Part shown: positions 1 through 10,754 of the stretch, one piece after another
How positions within the stretch are numbered: position 1 is the stretch's first letter
How the letters are laid out: every line of letters begins with the position of its first letter
NCBI GenBank assembly: GCA_014825775.1
Contig: MVAQ01000020.1
Span: forward strand, 62,001 to 126,000
DNA: 64,000 nt
Source of the DNA: Krasilnikovozyma curviuscula
Taxonomy: Eukaryota > Basidiomycota > Tremellomycetes > Cystofilobasidiales > Mrakiaceae
Direction: 5' to 3'
Position numbers and translations under genes: made by a program
The notes under the pieces: generated by a model
Seen by the model: the letters and a program-made list of their open reading frames with translations, nothing else
Databases searched by the model: none
Told to the model about the DNA's origin: nothing

Positions 1-185
1 ACAATCAAATACTGAGGAATTTTGCTGAAATCTACAAAGGACCAGTGAGACTGATGGATTGATATATTTGCGAGCTAGGAGGCTCTGAAATTATCGATTA
101 AAAAAAAAAGCAGGGGCTCTCGACTTGTATAGAACGCGTCTGCTCTCTGGTGTACAACCAACACGACGTCAGTGATATCAAAAAA

Positions 186-1471
186 ATGGACGAAGAAGAT
201 CCGATTTCCCAGTTCTTCCCAGGACAAGAAGAGGAAGAGGATGTCCTTTACAAGGCCCTTGGCATACAAAAAACCGCAACTTCAGTTGATATCTCTGTCA
301 GTTAATTCCATTCCTTACCCCGTTCGTTCGACATGCTCGATTTCACCTGACTGATCGCAGGACCTGATATTGTAGAAAGCATATCGAAAACTAGCTCTTC
401 AATATCACCCAGACAAACACTCCTCATCTGCTCCAGAGCTCCAAAAGACGTCCGCAGAGAAGTTTCAACAGGTCGGTTTCGCATACGCCATCCTCAAGGA
501 AGAAACAACTCGAAAAGTGTACGATGCGACAGGTAGGACGAAGGAGTCCACAATTGGTGGAAAAGAGGAAGGTGTCAGCTGGGAGGATTACTTTGGTATG
601 GTCTTTGAAGAGGTTGGAAGGAAGAGGTTGGACGATGACAAGAAGGATTACCAAGGTAAGCCTTGTCTTCCCTTTATCTGCAGCCAGGGATACTTTGGGC
701 TCCTCAAATGATCAAAGATGTGACGGACTACGGGAGTTTGATGCTCCATGAATGGGAAAGCTGATACACCTCTCTGCCTCGCGTCGTCACGTCTTGCAGG
801 TTCCCAAGCTGAAATCGACGACCTAAAAGAAGCCTACAATACGTGCAAAGGTTCTTTACCCGAAATCATGACACATATTCCACACTCAACCTCCTCAGCT
901 GATGAAGCCCGTTTCATCACCATTATTAACGACCTCATTGCCTCCTCCTCCCTGACCTCGACGAAGCTCTGGAAGACAACGTCGACGGACAAGAAGGCAA
1001 GCGTCAAGAGAAAAAAGGAAGAGAGCAAAGAAGCTGCTGAAGCTGAAGAAGCAGCTAGGGAGATGGGTGTCTGGGAGGAGTTCTATGGCGACGGCACGAA
1101 GGGAAAGAGGAACAAGGACAAGAAGAAAGGTGGTGCGTCTGAAGGTGACGATGAGGAAGGTCTCAGGGCGCTCATGTTGAGAAGAAACCAGCAACGTGGA
1201 AATATCTTCGAGAATCTAGAGGCCAAGTATGGTGGTAGTGGTGCTGGAGGTGAGAAGAAGACGAAGAAGGGTGGAAAGCGCAAGGCGGAGGAGAACGCTG
1301 GTGCGACAGTAAGTTACATTTCTTTCACGCCTCTCTGTCGCAGTTACTGACATAACTTTCGGTTTACAGGAGGAAATTGACGACGCTGCATTCGAAGCGC
1401 TACAAGCGAAGTTGTTCCCAAAAGACGGCGCTGGTAGCAGTGGTCAGCCGAAGAAGAAAGGGCGAAAGTGA
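186..1471 (+). CDS. DNAJC9-type nuclear J-domain protein
   Basis: Four exons are inferred: 186-296, 376-655, 800-1308 and 1370-1471, all with GT-AG borders and keeping frame. The N-terminus is acidic, then a J domain (about residues 18-85) carries the HPD motif (YHPDKH) that stimulates Hsp70 ATPase. After it come the segments that mark DNAJC9: SQAEIDDLKEAYNTCKG followed by an EIM segment, and later a basic, lysine-rich region with an 'NIFENLEAKYG' block like the DNAJC9 C-terminus. DNAJC9 in animals is a nuclear histone H3-H4 co-chaperone that recruits Hsp70; nuclear location fits the lysine-rich C-terminus ending KKKGRK. The first ATG after a stop-containing leader is used as start. It converges on the minus-strand gene ending near 1721. 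Family assignment is firm; the histone role is inferred from homology. Confidence 0.88.
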
Positions 1472-1720
1472 GCGAACCTGTGTTAGAGAGGGGTGAGAGG
1501 GCTAGATGTTGGATATGTATTTCGCTGTTGCTTTGATAACGATGTTTTTACATGCTGCTGTCACGACACAAACACCTTGCAACCAGGCAATCTTGACTTT
1601 TCAAAATCAATCCCATCACGACGATTCTGAAGATCCGCTTCCATTCTTATCACCCCCATCGATGTTGGAAGTTCCGCCTCCACCGCCAACTCCGAGAGTA
1701 CCTAGTCGAAATGAAACATA

Positions 1721-2847
1721 TCAGCTGAAAGTCGAGGAAGAATGGCAGCAGCGTGAAAACGCACCTCCTGGTACTGTCACACCAATCCTCTCCGCGTCCC
1801 CACTCAACATCTTCTTCTGCAGCGCCTTATTGTTCTTCTTAGTCTCCAGCCTCTTCGCCCTGTTAGCCTTCATCTTTCTGCCCAATTTAGGTGGTTGCGA
1901 CGCAGCCGCGACCAACGCCCTAACCTTCTGCTCTCTGATCTGTTCTGGCGTCAAGATATCACCCGTGAGCGAGACCATCGTCTTTGGACCCTTGGCGGTA
2001 GGGACTGCGTATGTCCAGTCGTACATCCAGCCAGTAGCCGAAGGCGTTTCGTATGGGAGTTGCAAGTCTCGTGGGAAGAGACCTTCGACTTTGTTTGGCG
2101 CGAACTGTAACGTGGGCGTCAACATCGACGCACGCATCTCACACGCTTCACTGTAATGACTCAAGGTTTCCTTTCCAGTGGCTGGGTCGACGATACCTTC
2201 ACTAGCGTCTTTTGAGGTCTGCCAGACTCGAAGAGCTTCACAGGCGTCGATCATGGCCTTCTTCTTCCATTCGAATTCTTTTTCTTTTCGTTCGGTTTCA
2301 AGTTCGTAGTAGAGTCGTTCAGCTCGTTGGATGGTTTCGTGGATTTCGGGGATTGGGATCTTTCGATTGAGGAGTTCCATTCGGTTGGCTCGAGCGACAC
2401 TGACCGGTGATGCATTGAAGCCTCGGTCGTATACACCAGGTGGGTATAGATCCTAAACAGAATAATTAAAGTTAGTTAAATCTCCGTCATTGTGAGAGGC
2501 TCGAAAGCAGCGACTAGGGTTGACACGAAGGCTAGTAGCAAGAAAAAAAATCTACCGGAGACTCAAGAAAAAAGTGATGGGAGACTCACCGTCCTCAGAT
2601 CCACTATCCTCTTATCACCTCCTTTATTGTCAATTGGGAACCCATCTTTGTCGAACTGCATTCCACCACCCATTTTAGCCTTTGCCTTCATCCTCGCTGC
2701 TGCCTGAGCAGCAGCTTTCTCCGGCGTTTTCGCTGCTGTTGCTTGTGATAGAGAAAAGGAACGAATGTGGATACATGAGGAAGGTCCTGATGAAGATGAT
2801 GCTGATGAGGATGCTGCTACCCTTGGGAGCGAAGCTAGAGAAGCCAT
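1721..2847 (-). CDS. Probable mitochondrial basic protein of unknown function
   Basis: Two exons, 2590-2847 and 1721-2452, joined in frame by a GT-AG intron, giving about 329 residues. The start chosen (MASLASLPRVAASSS) opens an Arg/Ser/Ala-rich, acid-free leader typical of a mitochondrial targeting peptide; the longer frame upstream has an unlikely leader. The body contains 'DLYPPGVYDRGFNASP', a charged helix (YYELETERKEKEFEWKKK) and a lysine-rich C-terminus (KMKANRAKRLETKKNNKA). This composition is like fungal mitochondrial ribosomal proteins, but I do not recognise the family. The C-terminus is uncertain: a 40-nt GT-AG intron (donor GTGCGT) may remove the cysteine-rich end and move the stop to 1702. 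A second mitochondrial-looking gene follows on the same strand. Confidence 0.7.
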
Positions 2848-3500
2848 GGCTGAAAGGTGGTGCTCAGAAGGTAGACGAATATGCGACTTTGTTGAATCGG
2901 AAAGAAGCAAGGGTGCCCAACTACCAGAAAAGGGTTAAAAGCTGGATACTAGGCAATTATGTTCTGCCAGTAGTAGACGTCGATCAATGTTGATCGAAAT
3001 GCGTTGATTGCTGTTGGTCGCTGCTCTAGCGAGAAAAAAAAGCAGAGCAGAAAGGGTGCGCAATTGATTTTTCAAGGGTATCGTACAGACTGTTATAGAA
3101 GAAGCTAAATTGAGTATATAAAAACTCTCATGGCTCGAATTTAATCTAGCGGTATATGTTGGTAGTCGAACGCTGGTATGCGCCGAGATGATTACACAAA
3201 GAAGTTGGAGATCGATAAATCTGTAGTTAGACTTAAAAGTAAAATAAATGAATAGTAAAAGGTCATATTGGATACAATCTGGAATCGGGAACGCTGAACT
3301 ACATCCTTTCAGAAGTAGTTTCTGCGATCGCTAGACCTTCCCCTAAAATACAACACTCTGCCGCTTAGGACATTACGACCGGATTTATACACAGGTCCAA
3401 GATCAGAAGGATAAGCTGTTGAAATTGTTTTTCAGTACCTTGACAACAATAGTCATGCAGCGGCTGACCCAACTGGCCGAATGTTATATTTACATCAGTC
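2848..3500 (+). other. Intergenic, no gene seen
   Basis: This 650-bp stretch lies upstream of the minus-strand basic protein and downstream of the J-protein gene. It is AT-rich with many stops. A TATATAAAAA string sits at about 3116-3125 on the plus strand, but both neighbouring genes run on minus, so it is not an obvious TATA box. No RNA gene or repeat was recognised. Confidence 0.5.
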
Positions 3501-4554
3501 CTAGCTATCAGCAGACACAAATCTCCCCCTCCCGCTAATAACATTACCCCTCTCTCTACCCCCACCATCCGTTTCTATCTTTTCCGGAGGTGGTGACCAC
3601 TGCATAGCGCTATGAGTCCTCCTCCTATATTCGCCGTACGACTCTACCGGCGTCGCAGACGGCTGCATAATGACCCTCCCATCGGTATCCTTCTCAAATT
3701 GATACCTCCTCATCTCTTTCTCCCGCTCCCTCTGACGCTCTAGCAGCACCTTTTGCACCTCGACGTCGCGAGGCGACTGGGAGCGAAGACTGAGCTCGAA
3801 GAGCAGAATTCCAATGATGAAGACGGCCTTCAACATCATACCAACTGGAGAATGCCCCACTTTCTTAGGGTATATTGAGGGATTTCCATAGTCACCGTAC
3901 AGAGGTGGTGTCTTGCCTGAATAGAAAGGGTTCTGAGAATACCGAAGAGGTCGCGGCCGTTGACGGTTGTTAAAGTGAGAATAGCCTGGCTGAGGGGGTC
4001 TGGGTGGATACTGGTAATTGTTATATGACTGATATGATGGTGTTGCTCTGCTGCCTGCTGGTATCGCTAAGGACTGGTTGTAAGCTCGCCTGGTTGAAAC
4101 AAAGAATTGGAATTCGTGAGAACCACGAATATATTTGGATCGAAACACGGCATTATTCTGGAGAGATATTCAAGTAGTAGCTCATCTCCAAGTCAGTCCT
4201 GGTAGCCTCTACCCATCATTCAAGATACCAGACCCGCACCTTACTCGATTGAATAACTGGCGACAAGCAGCCGATCATTCTCTGGACTCACCTCTTATTC
4301 TCATCCGACAGCACTGAATAAGCCAACGACAGCTCCTGTTGTTTCTTAGAAGATCCACCTAGATCAGGGTGATGTTTCTTACTCATCTAAAACGGCGGAT
4401 CGGTCAGTCAGCAGTTTTAAGGGGCACACTGATCGGCCCTTACTTGGTAGAATCCATGCTTGATCTCCTTAGCAGTTGCTGTAGATTTGATTCCCAGTAT
4501 ATCGTAGTAGTTTGAGCATCGAAGAAGGGTCGAATGAAAATATCGATGCGACAT
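3501..4554 (-). CDS. DNAJC30-like mitochondrial J protein with one membrane segment
   Basis: Three exons, 4444-4554, 4292-4386 and 3501-4089, join in frame to about 264 residues. The start MSHRYFHSTLLRCS gives a short basic leader suited to mitochondrial import, immediately followed by a J domain beginning 'NYYDILGIKSTATAKEI' and containing the HPD motif (KKHHPDLGG) and 'LSLAYSVLSDENKRRAYN'. A tyrosine/proline/arginine-rich linker follows, then one hydrophobic segment (MMLKAVFIIGILLFELSL), then a charged tail. J domain near the N-terminus plus a single later membrane span is the layout of DNAJC30, a mitochondrial inner-membrane J protein linked to ATP synthase and complex I upkeep in animals. 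Its precise role here is inference. It is transcribed away from the flavoprotein gene at 5242. Confidence 0.8.
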
Positions 4555-5241
4555 CGAGCTCGATGTGGTGAAGGCGGTAGAAGGAAACTATTTCTTTCGT
4601 ACTTAGGTCGAATGTTGCCATCAGGGTTATGATTTCAGTGGTAATTTGAATGGTAATTCATATCTTCTATCGTTTCGAAGGTGGTGAGTCCCGAAGATGA
4701 GAAAAATCCACTTTTATTATTAATTTATTTAAGTGGGCTGAAATTCAAAACAACGCCCTCCAGGTCTGCGCAAATTGCATCTCCAGCGATTTACAACGAC
4801 CGCATCCATGTCTTACAGAGAATGTGGAGATAAGTTGGCTTAGCCAATTCTTTGGCCAAACAGATGTCGTGAGAATAACGACTCAGACGCGATGACTAAT
4901 GCACCCAGTCGCGTGGGAATGATTCCTCAATCAGGACAACCTCACGCGAGGAAACTCATTACTCAGATGGAATGCGTTCAGTCAGCATGTAGCTGTTGCT
5001 GCTGATAGATCTCAAATCCAATAGGTGACATTCTGTTCCCAGTCGCTTCCCACAACCCCTGCTTTGACCGTGAGGGCAGAAAAGTAAGCAGGGCCATAGG
5101 CGTGAGAAGAATTCTCACCGACTTTCAATAAGCTTCTCTTGGGTATAAAGTAGATCAAAAACAGAGTTCTAAGTTTCTACTATTAAACAACGTCCAATCT
5201 CATTTCGACGCCTCTACCCATCCATCGCGACAAGTTTCACA
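4555..5241 (+). promoter_or_regulatory. Divergent promoter region, TATA-like box for the flavoprotein
   Basis: The 690-bp gap separates two divergently transcribed genes. A TATAAAG string at 5144-5150 lies about 90 bp upstream of the plus-strand ATG at 5242 and is a plausible TATA box. Several CTCAG/GTGAG-type words and two copies of an 'ACTCAGA' word (near 4884 and 4960) occur, but no known operator was recognised. No gene is seen. Confidence 0.45.
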
Positions 5242-6658
5242 ATGACCAAAATCGGAGGTTAGTAACTCGATCTTCTCTGCCTCAGTTGTCAGAGTCTGAT
5301 GGCAACTGGAGCTACTGTAGTTATCACCTATTCCACCTGGGGACACATCAACACACTTGCCGACTCTGTCGCGGAAGGTTTGACAGCTTCTGGGGTCCAA
5401 GTTTTGAGATATAACTTCCCAGAGACTCTTTCTGAGGTACAAAGACGGTTCATTAATGTTTAAGTAGTCGTCAGTATCCAATAGAATTAACAGTTCGCTT
5501 TCTTCTTATAGGATGTCAGAACCAAGATGTACGCTGCTCCAAGACCATCCTACCCAGACATCACTCCCGAAGCCCTGAAGGAACTCGACGGCTTTATCTT
5601 GGGATTCCCAACTCGTTTCGGCAGAGCTCCTGCCCAGGTTTCTACTTGTGAGTCTTGTACTATATTTGTTATTATTTACAAATGATTCAAGCTGACTGTT
5701 GTTTCCAATAGTTTTCGATGCGACAGGTCAGCTTTGGGCTACCGGTGCTCTCGTTGGGAAGTTCGGTGGCTTCTTCACCGCTGCTGCTGGTCAAGTGAGT
5801 TTCCTTTTTCAGTCGACTGTTGGGCGCGTTTTCTAAAGGCGTTATATCCTTGCAGCACGGTGGTCATGAAACCACTGCCCTCACCACCCTTCCCTTCTTC
5901 ACTCACCACGGTATCATCTACGTCCCCATCGGATACGCACAACCAAACCTGTCCAACGAGTCGAGCATCGCCGGCGGTTCTCCGTGGGGTGCTTCTTCTG
6001 TCACTGGTGGAAAAGGTAACCTCGCTGTCCTCGATGCTGATAAGGAGGTTGCTGTGTACCAAGGCAAATCCTTCGGAACTGTAAGAATCTTGTCACTCAA
6101 ATACTCTTTCTCTGGAGTAGGCAGTCTGATAACCTCGTTTCTTGTTTTCAGATTGTCAACACATTCATCAAGGGAAAGACCGCGTAAGTGTGATTGTGCT
6201 TGCAATCACTGTCGCTGAAGCGAACTCAAGGTCGAGTAGGGTCGAGACTGGAGTTGAATAGACACCGCGGAAGTTTCAGCCTAGTACTACAGAGTATAAG
6301 TATATTTTGACAGACATCATCGACCCTACTCGACTTCGCAAGCGGAGTGACAACAAACAATGCTATCTTGTCCGCCAGACTCAGAAACTGACTTGCTCTC
6401 CTACGTATCCCTTCCTTTCTTAGCCTCGCCTCTCTATCAGTACCCAGTGGATCTGGTAAGACCCCCAGTTTTTCTATCCCCATTCTTTCTACTTCGGATT
6501 TTTCATTGCATTAATGCGCTTCCTTCTCAATAGCCACAAAACCAGCTCCGTCTCCTACTACATCTGAGAAGTCTACTGTCCCACTCAAGACCTCTCAGAA
6601 AAAGAAAGGCGGCTTCTTTGCTTTGTGCTGTGGAAAGGAAGGGGATCTAACTGAATAA
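5242..6658 (+). CDS. NAD(P)H:quinone oxidoreductase, WrbA/Pst2/Ycp4 family
   Basis: Seven exons are inferred: 5242-5257, 5321-5436, 5512-5647, 5712-5794, 5856-6080, 6152-6183 and 6534-6658. The protein opens MTKIGVITYSTWGHI, the flavodoxin FMN-phosphate loop; it carries 'PTRFGRAPAQ', 'FFDATGQLWATGAL', 'GKFGGFFTAAAGQHGGHETTA'-type segments (shown in pieces) and 'GGSPWGASSVTGG', all landmarks of tetrameric WrbA flavoproteins that reduce quinones by two electrons to limit oxidative stress. WrbA normally ends near residue 200; here a proline/serine/lysine tail follows and ends KKKGGFFALCCGKEGDLTE. The adjacent cysteines next to a basic/hydrophobic patch suggest S-acylation, as for yeast Ycp4 at the membrane. 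The last intron (350 nt) is long for this locus and its GTAAGT donor reads GCG-TAA in frame, so unspliced message would end at the usual WrbA length. Confidence 0.93.
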
Positions 6659-7517
6659 TTTCATATGGTTCTACCTACTTACTCTCTAGATTCCGCACTC
6701 CTTTTACATCTAATCACTGTGCTGATGTACCGCACCATTTGTAACGACATAGTCTATTCATAGTGAGTGTTATACACACACTGCCTCATTCCGAAAGTAT
6801 CGACTGGTTTCAAATACAAACACAAGCGCTTCCTTAGTGAGAGAAGCCGAAGCCGTCAACCAACAGAGAAGCATCTGTAACGCTTGAGGTCTTCGTATCT
6901 GGGGGTTTCCGGAACGAGTTGAACTTTCGAAGAATCATTGCGAGAAAGATGAGGATATATGGATATACTTGAATCATCTTCCTACGCGGGTCTTCCTCTC
7001 CATGCATGTCCTACCTCCTATCATCTTACGCGTTGCTCGATTTGTGCCGCCAGCTGGAAGAGGGTATTGGTGCTGAGTGATCTAGAAAGTCATCTCTTTT
7101 CTTTCCCTGCTGCTGATCGATGAGGCTGTTCCTCGATCCCTCACAGACTTTGGGTGTTGAAGTAGGGGTTATGTCTGCATCACTTCACAGCATTGGTTTT
7201 ATTTTTATGATTTTCAGTTCCGTCTGTTGGGTTACATACACTGCAAACTTCCATTTTGTGAAGAAGTGCTCAAACTGTTTGTATTGTGCCCTTTGACAGC
7301 TGCCCTGACTTGCAACAGGAAAACCCCCCATCGGTCGTTCAAATCGTGAATACCAATAGCACAGAGGAAGTGAAACAAGAAGCGGAATTCTATTGGGATT
7401 TGAGAAAGATAACGAAATCTAAAAGGTTTGATTATGGAGATTATTAGAGGAACCCTTACGTTCAGAGTCTATGGAAAGTGACGAGAGTCCTTTTTGAGTT
7501 GTCGAGCGGCTTTACCA
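6659..7517 (+). other. Convergent intergenic region, no gene seen
   Basis: This 860-bp gap sits between the 3' ends of the flavoprotein and NADH dehydrogenase genes. It holds only short, stop-riddled frames and must contain both 3' untranslated regions and polyadenylation sites. No RNA gene or repeat was recognised. Confidence 0.5.
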
Positions 7518-10304
7518 TTAACGGAAAGTGGAGAAATCTCTTCCGAAGATACCTCTCTTAATCCAGTCAATCATGAGAAGCGCGCGCGTTCGCATGCTTG
7601 TTTGTTCGGACCAGTAAATCGATCTCCAGGCGTACATAGCAACAAGTCCACCGGCTGTTGAGAATAAACCAATAGATTAGTTTCTGTCAGGATTAGAAAT
7701 GGCAAGAAAAGAGAATAGAACTCACCAAAGGACCATCCAGGAGCACCAGAGTCGAAAGCTGCACCAGCGCTACCCAAACTAGCGAGACTGCCCAGATGGA
7801 AGTACCTGAAAGGTTCAGAGTAGCTCTCATCGTCATCCGAGAAGATGTCATTTTCTACAAGCACGCTGTGCTGCTTGGCGAGTTTGTTGAACTTCCGTCC
7901 GAGGTAAACACCCTGTTGGTTCGCGACTTGAGCAGTGGGTGGTAAAGCCGTCATCTTGGAGGATACCGCTTGGAACATAGCTGCGATTTCGTTCAGGCCG
8001 AGGACACCATCTTTGTCGGAATCGTATTCTTCGAAGATTTCACGACTACGGAAGGGCCAAAGAGGCGGTTCAGAGTATGGTCAGGGTACGAGCAGCAATG
8101 TCACTCACACTTTGTGGAAGTGACCTTCAGCAAGAGGGAATTTTTTCCTGATGGACTTCGACATCTTTTCCCATCTAAAAAGAAACGAAGAGGTCAGCCA
8201 GGCAATTTTGAAAAGCAAACAACATTTCTGAAGATTGGCTCACTCAGCGTAGTTAATTCGTCCGTCCTTATCGGAATCACAATCATCAAATAACTCCAAT
8301 AAGTGATTCACTAACTTAGTCTCAATCTACCTCCCACCAGATGAAAAACCGATATCAGTCGACAGCCGGCCACAACCGCAACCTGAAAGAACATAACGTA
8401 CAGTGGAAGCATCACCGATAGCATACACTGTTCCAGCAGGAGCACCTCTGACCCTGAGCTGATTATCAACCTCAACTGCTTTCCTGTGGACTTGATTAGG
8501 GAGCTGATCGACGACCGTTTGTGTGAATCTATATCCCCCAGCAAATTATCAATGACCATGGTTCAAGGAACACAGTAGCAGAAGGGAAGAAGAAACATAC
8601 GGGTTCATTGCAATTCCAGTACTCCACAACGTGAATCCGCTGGGGAGTTCCCGAATTTCAGGTTTGCCGTGTGGGTTATTAGGATCTTTGACGCTGATGG
8701 TGACCGAGTCTGGACCAACAGACTGAACCCGAGCATCTATTATAGGAGGTATAGTGAAGTTGAAGGTACGTGAAGAAGAAGATGTAAGAATTTGGTGAGT
8801 GGTTCGCTTGGTCGGGCTAAAGCTCTGGAAATCGATACGCACTAACAATGACGTCTACGTCATCTCTTGCGAAGGCCTTTTCAGCGTATTCAGAAATCTT
8901 TTCAGAGTATGTGTTCCTGGTGAATATCCACATTCAATGTCAGCGAAAAATGATACGAGTTGATGATGGGTCTCGCCACTTACAAGATGTGATCCCTGGA
9001 TTGGACGATAGAGACGGAGAGTTCATTACGGAGAAGTTTAGGGAACTGATTAAAGGAGTAATCAGGAAGGAAGGAGGGTTGAGCGAGTACCCCTGCAAGA
9101 CAGAGGGGGAAGAGACAGTTGAGTCATAACTCACGTAAGTCAAAGCGTCTTCATTCATCAAATCAACCAGCTCAGCAGCAAACTCTACACCAGTAGGCCC
9201 ACCACCACAGACAACGAAGCTCAACAGCTTTTTCCTCATCTCAGGAGTTGTCGTTGGTAGGGAAGCCATTTCCAAATTATCGACAATCCTCCTCCTGATG
9301 GCCTGGGCATCCGGAATCGTCTTCAGTTGGAAGCAATGTTCGAGACCTGGTACACCGTGGGTGTTGGAGTCAGATCCGCAGGCGATGATAAGCTTGTCGT
9401 AGGGTACATAGACACGTTCCGAGCCCTCGCCCATGAGCTGGACTTCAATTAGACGCTGAGACATCTCAAGACCGACGGCCTTGCCCTGGATGAAGTGACC
9501 TCGTAACCTAGCCAAGACCCTTCTCAGAGGCTCGACCAGAGATCTGGGCTCGACCGTGCCGACTGTTGCTTCAGGCAGAAGGGGTGTGAAGAGGGAGTAG
9601 TTCTGAGGGGCGATCAACGTGATTTGGTAGTCTCCAACATTGAGAGACTTGAGCAAGCCCACAGCACCCCATCCACCACCGACAATGACCAGTCTTGGTT
9701 TCCCACCCCCACGGTGGGTGGTTCCAGAGGTAGCATTGTTATCGTTCCAGTCGCAGAGGTGCTCGTCGTCCTGCATGTCCTCGACACCCCTCTCTATGAT
9801 CTGGAGGTTCTTGGGCCCACCTCTCTCAGGCGAGAGAGCAAGCGGGTGGACAGGAACTTGGGCAATATGCTGCGTGTTATAGGTTGTTGCGTCGTGAATG
9901 AGGATGACGGTCGTGATAGTGACAAGGCCCAGAATGGATGAGAAGATGAGACGGTAGATAACATTGACAGCTGATGAAGCTGTGAGGAAGTTGTAGATTC
10001 TGACGGAGCGAGATGTCGGGTTAGGAAAAGGTGAAGGGTGAGATGGCCCCCCCTCGCTGGGAGGTGGCGGCGGTATCGAAGTCGTCATGGGTGACGGGTC
10101 CTTTGGGGACGAAGCATCCTTTGCTGGAGTTGAGTAGAACCTGAGGGTATTTCTCAATGCTACGCTGCTGCTGCTGCTGACTAGTTGTCTTGCAGCGAAT
10201 CGTCCATCGAGCAGACCATTGCCGCTGCTGCGAGTAATCCCTGCCCTGGTCGACGAGGCTGCAGACTGCTGGACGAGCTTCCTCAGGACAGACTGGGTAG
10301 CCAT
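7518..10304 (-). CDS. NDE1: External alternative NADH:ubiquinone oxidoreductase with EF-hands
   Basis: Type II, rotenone-insensitive NADH dehydrogenase facing the intermembrane space, oxidising cytosolic NADH and reducing ubiquinone without pumping protons. Nine exons are inferred; exon 1 is 9135-10304 and the last is 7518-7654. The protein has a basic presequence (MATQSVLRKLVQQSAASSTR), a membrane segment (LIFSSILGLVTITTVILI), an FAD-binding GGGWGAVGLL loop, 'NYSLFTPLLPEATVGTVEPRS'-type active-site text, a second nucleotide-binding loop VVCGGGPTGVEFAAEL, and 'YAIGDAST'. A two-EF-hand insert follows: loops DSDKDGRINYAE and DSDKDGVLGLNE, both with complete calcium ligands. The C-terminus (GGLVAMYAWRSIYWSEQ... 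GIFGRDFSTFR) is the family's membrane-anchoring tail. The insert matches the calcium-regulated Neurospora NDE-1 subgroup; yeast enzymes lack it. Only the exact exon borders are uncertain. Confidence 0.96.
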
Positions 10305-10754
10305 CGATATGAGGGAAATCCTCTAGCTTTGGACAGAGCAGACAAGAAGGTTTCGTTTTGGGTTTGAGTGGCTGTCGAGCAGGAAAAAAACCTGCACCGT
10401 GCGTCGAGGCGATTTGGCAGAGTCCGTCATCCTCAGTGCGAAAACGGATACCGTCGCCCGACAATGTGACGAAACGTAAACAAAGTGTCTGAAACGGGGT
10501 ATCTAGTTACCTTGCCCATCTTTTTCACATCCTTTTAAGAAGCAGTGCGACCTTGTTCGCCTTTGCTGAAGAGAGCGTTCTGGGTATTGCCGTAAAAATA
10601 GCTGCCGTCTGCTCTTGCAGCATTGAGCGCCTGCGATTGCCGTTCAGAAGATCATGTATCAACACTTGGTTGTACTATCATATCACAGATCACCATTCTA
10701 TCAGATGACCAGACTTTCTGTCACACCAATACAATCCATCCCAAAAGCAAGCGC
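10305..10754 (+). other. Intergenic, promoter side of the NADH dehydrogenase gene
   Basis: Both flanking genes run on minus, so this 450-bp stretch combines the promoter of the NADH dehydrogenase gene and the 5' neighbour-facing 3' end of prephenate dehydratase. Frames here are antisense to the NADH dehydrogenase first exon or random. No motif was recognised with confidence. Confidence 0.45.

Noticed and set aside
1506..2156. A 216-codon plus-strand frame with hydrophobic segments
   Set aside because: Antisense of the minus-strand mitochondrial-type gene, whose exons splice well and have family-like composition; this frame has no splice partner.
5258..5320. Reading MTKIG joined to the frame at 'ATVVITYSTWGH' through the earlier acceptor CTCAG
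   Set aside because: The ACTGTAG acceptor at 5320 gives MTKIGVITYSTWGHI, the normal WrbA opening, and keeps frame through 16 + 116 nt.
9624..9941. Plus-strand frames over the NADH dehydrogenase first exon
   Set aside because: Antisense shadows; the minus strand encodes the FAD-binding domain here.
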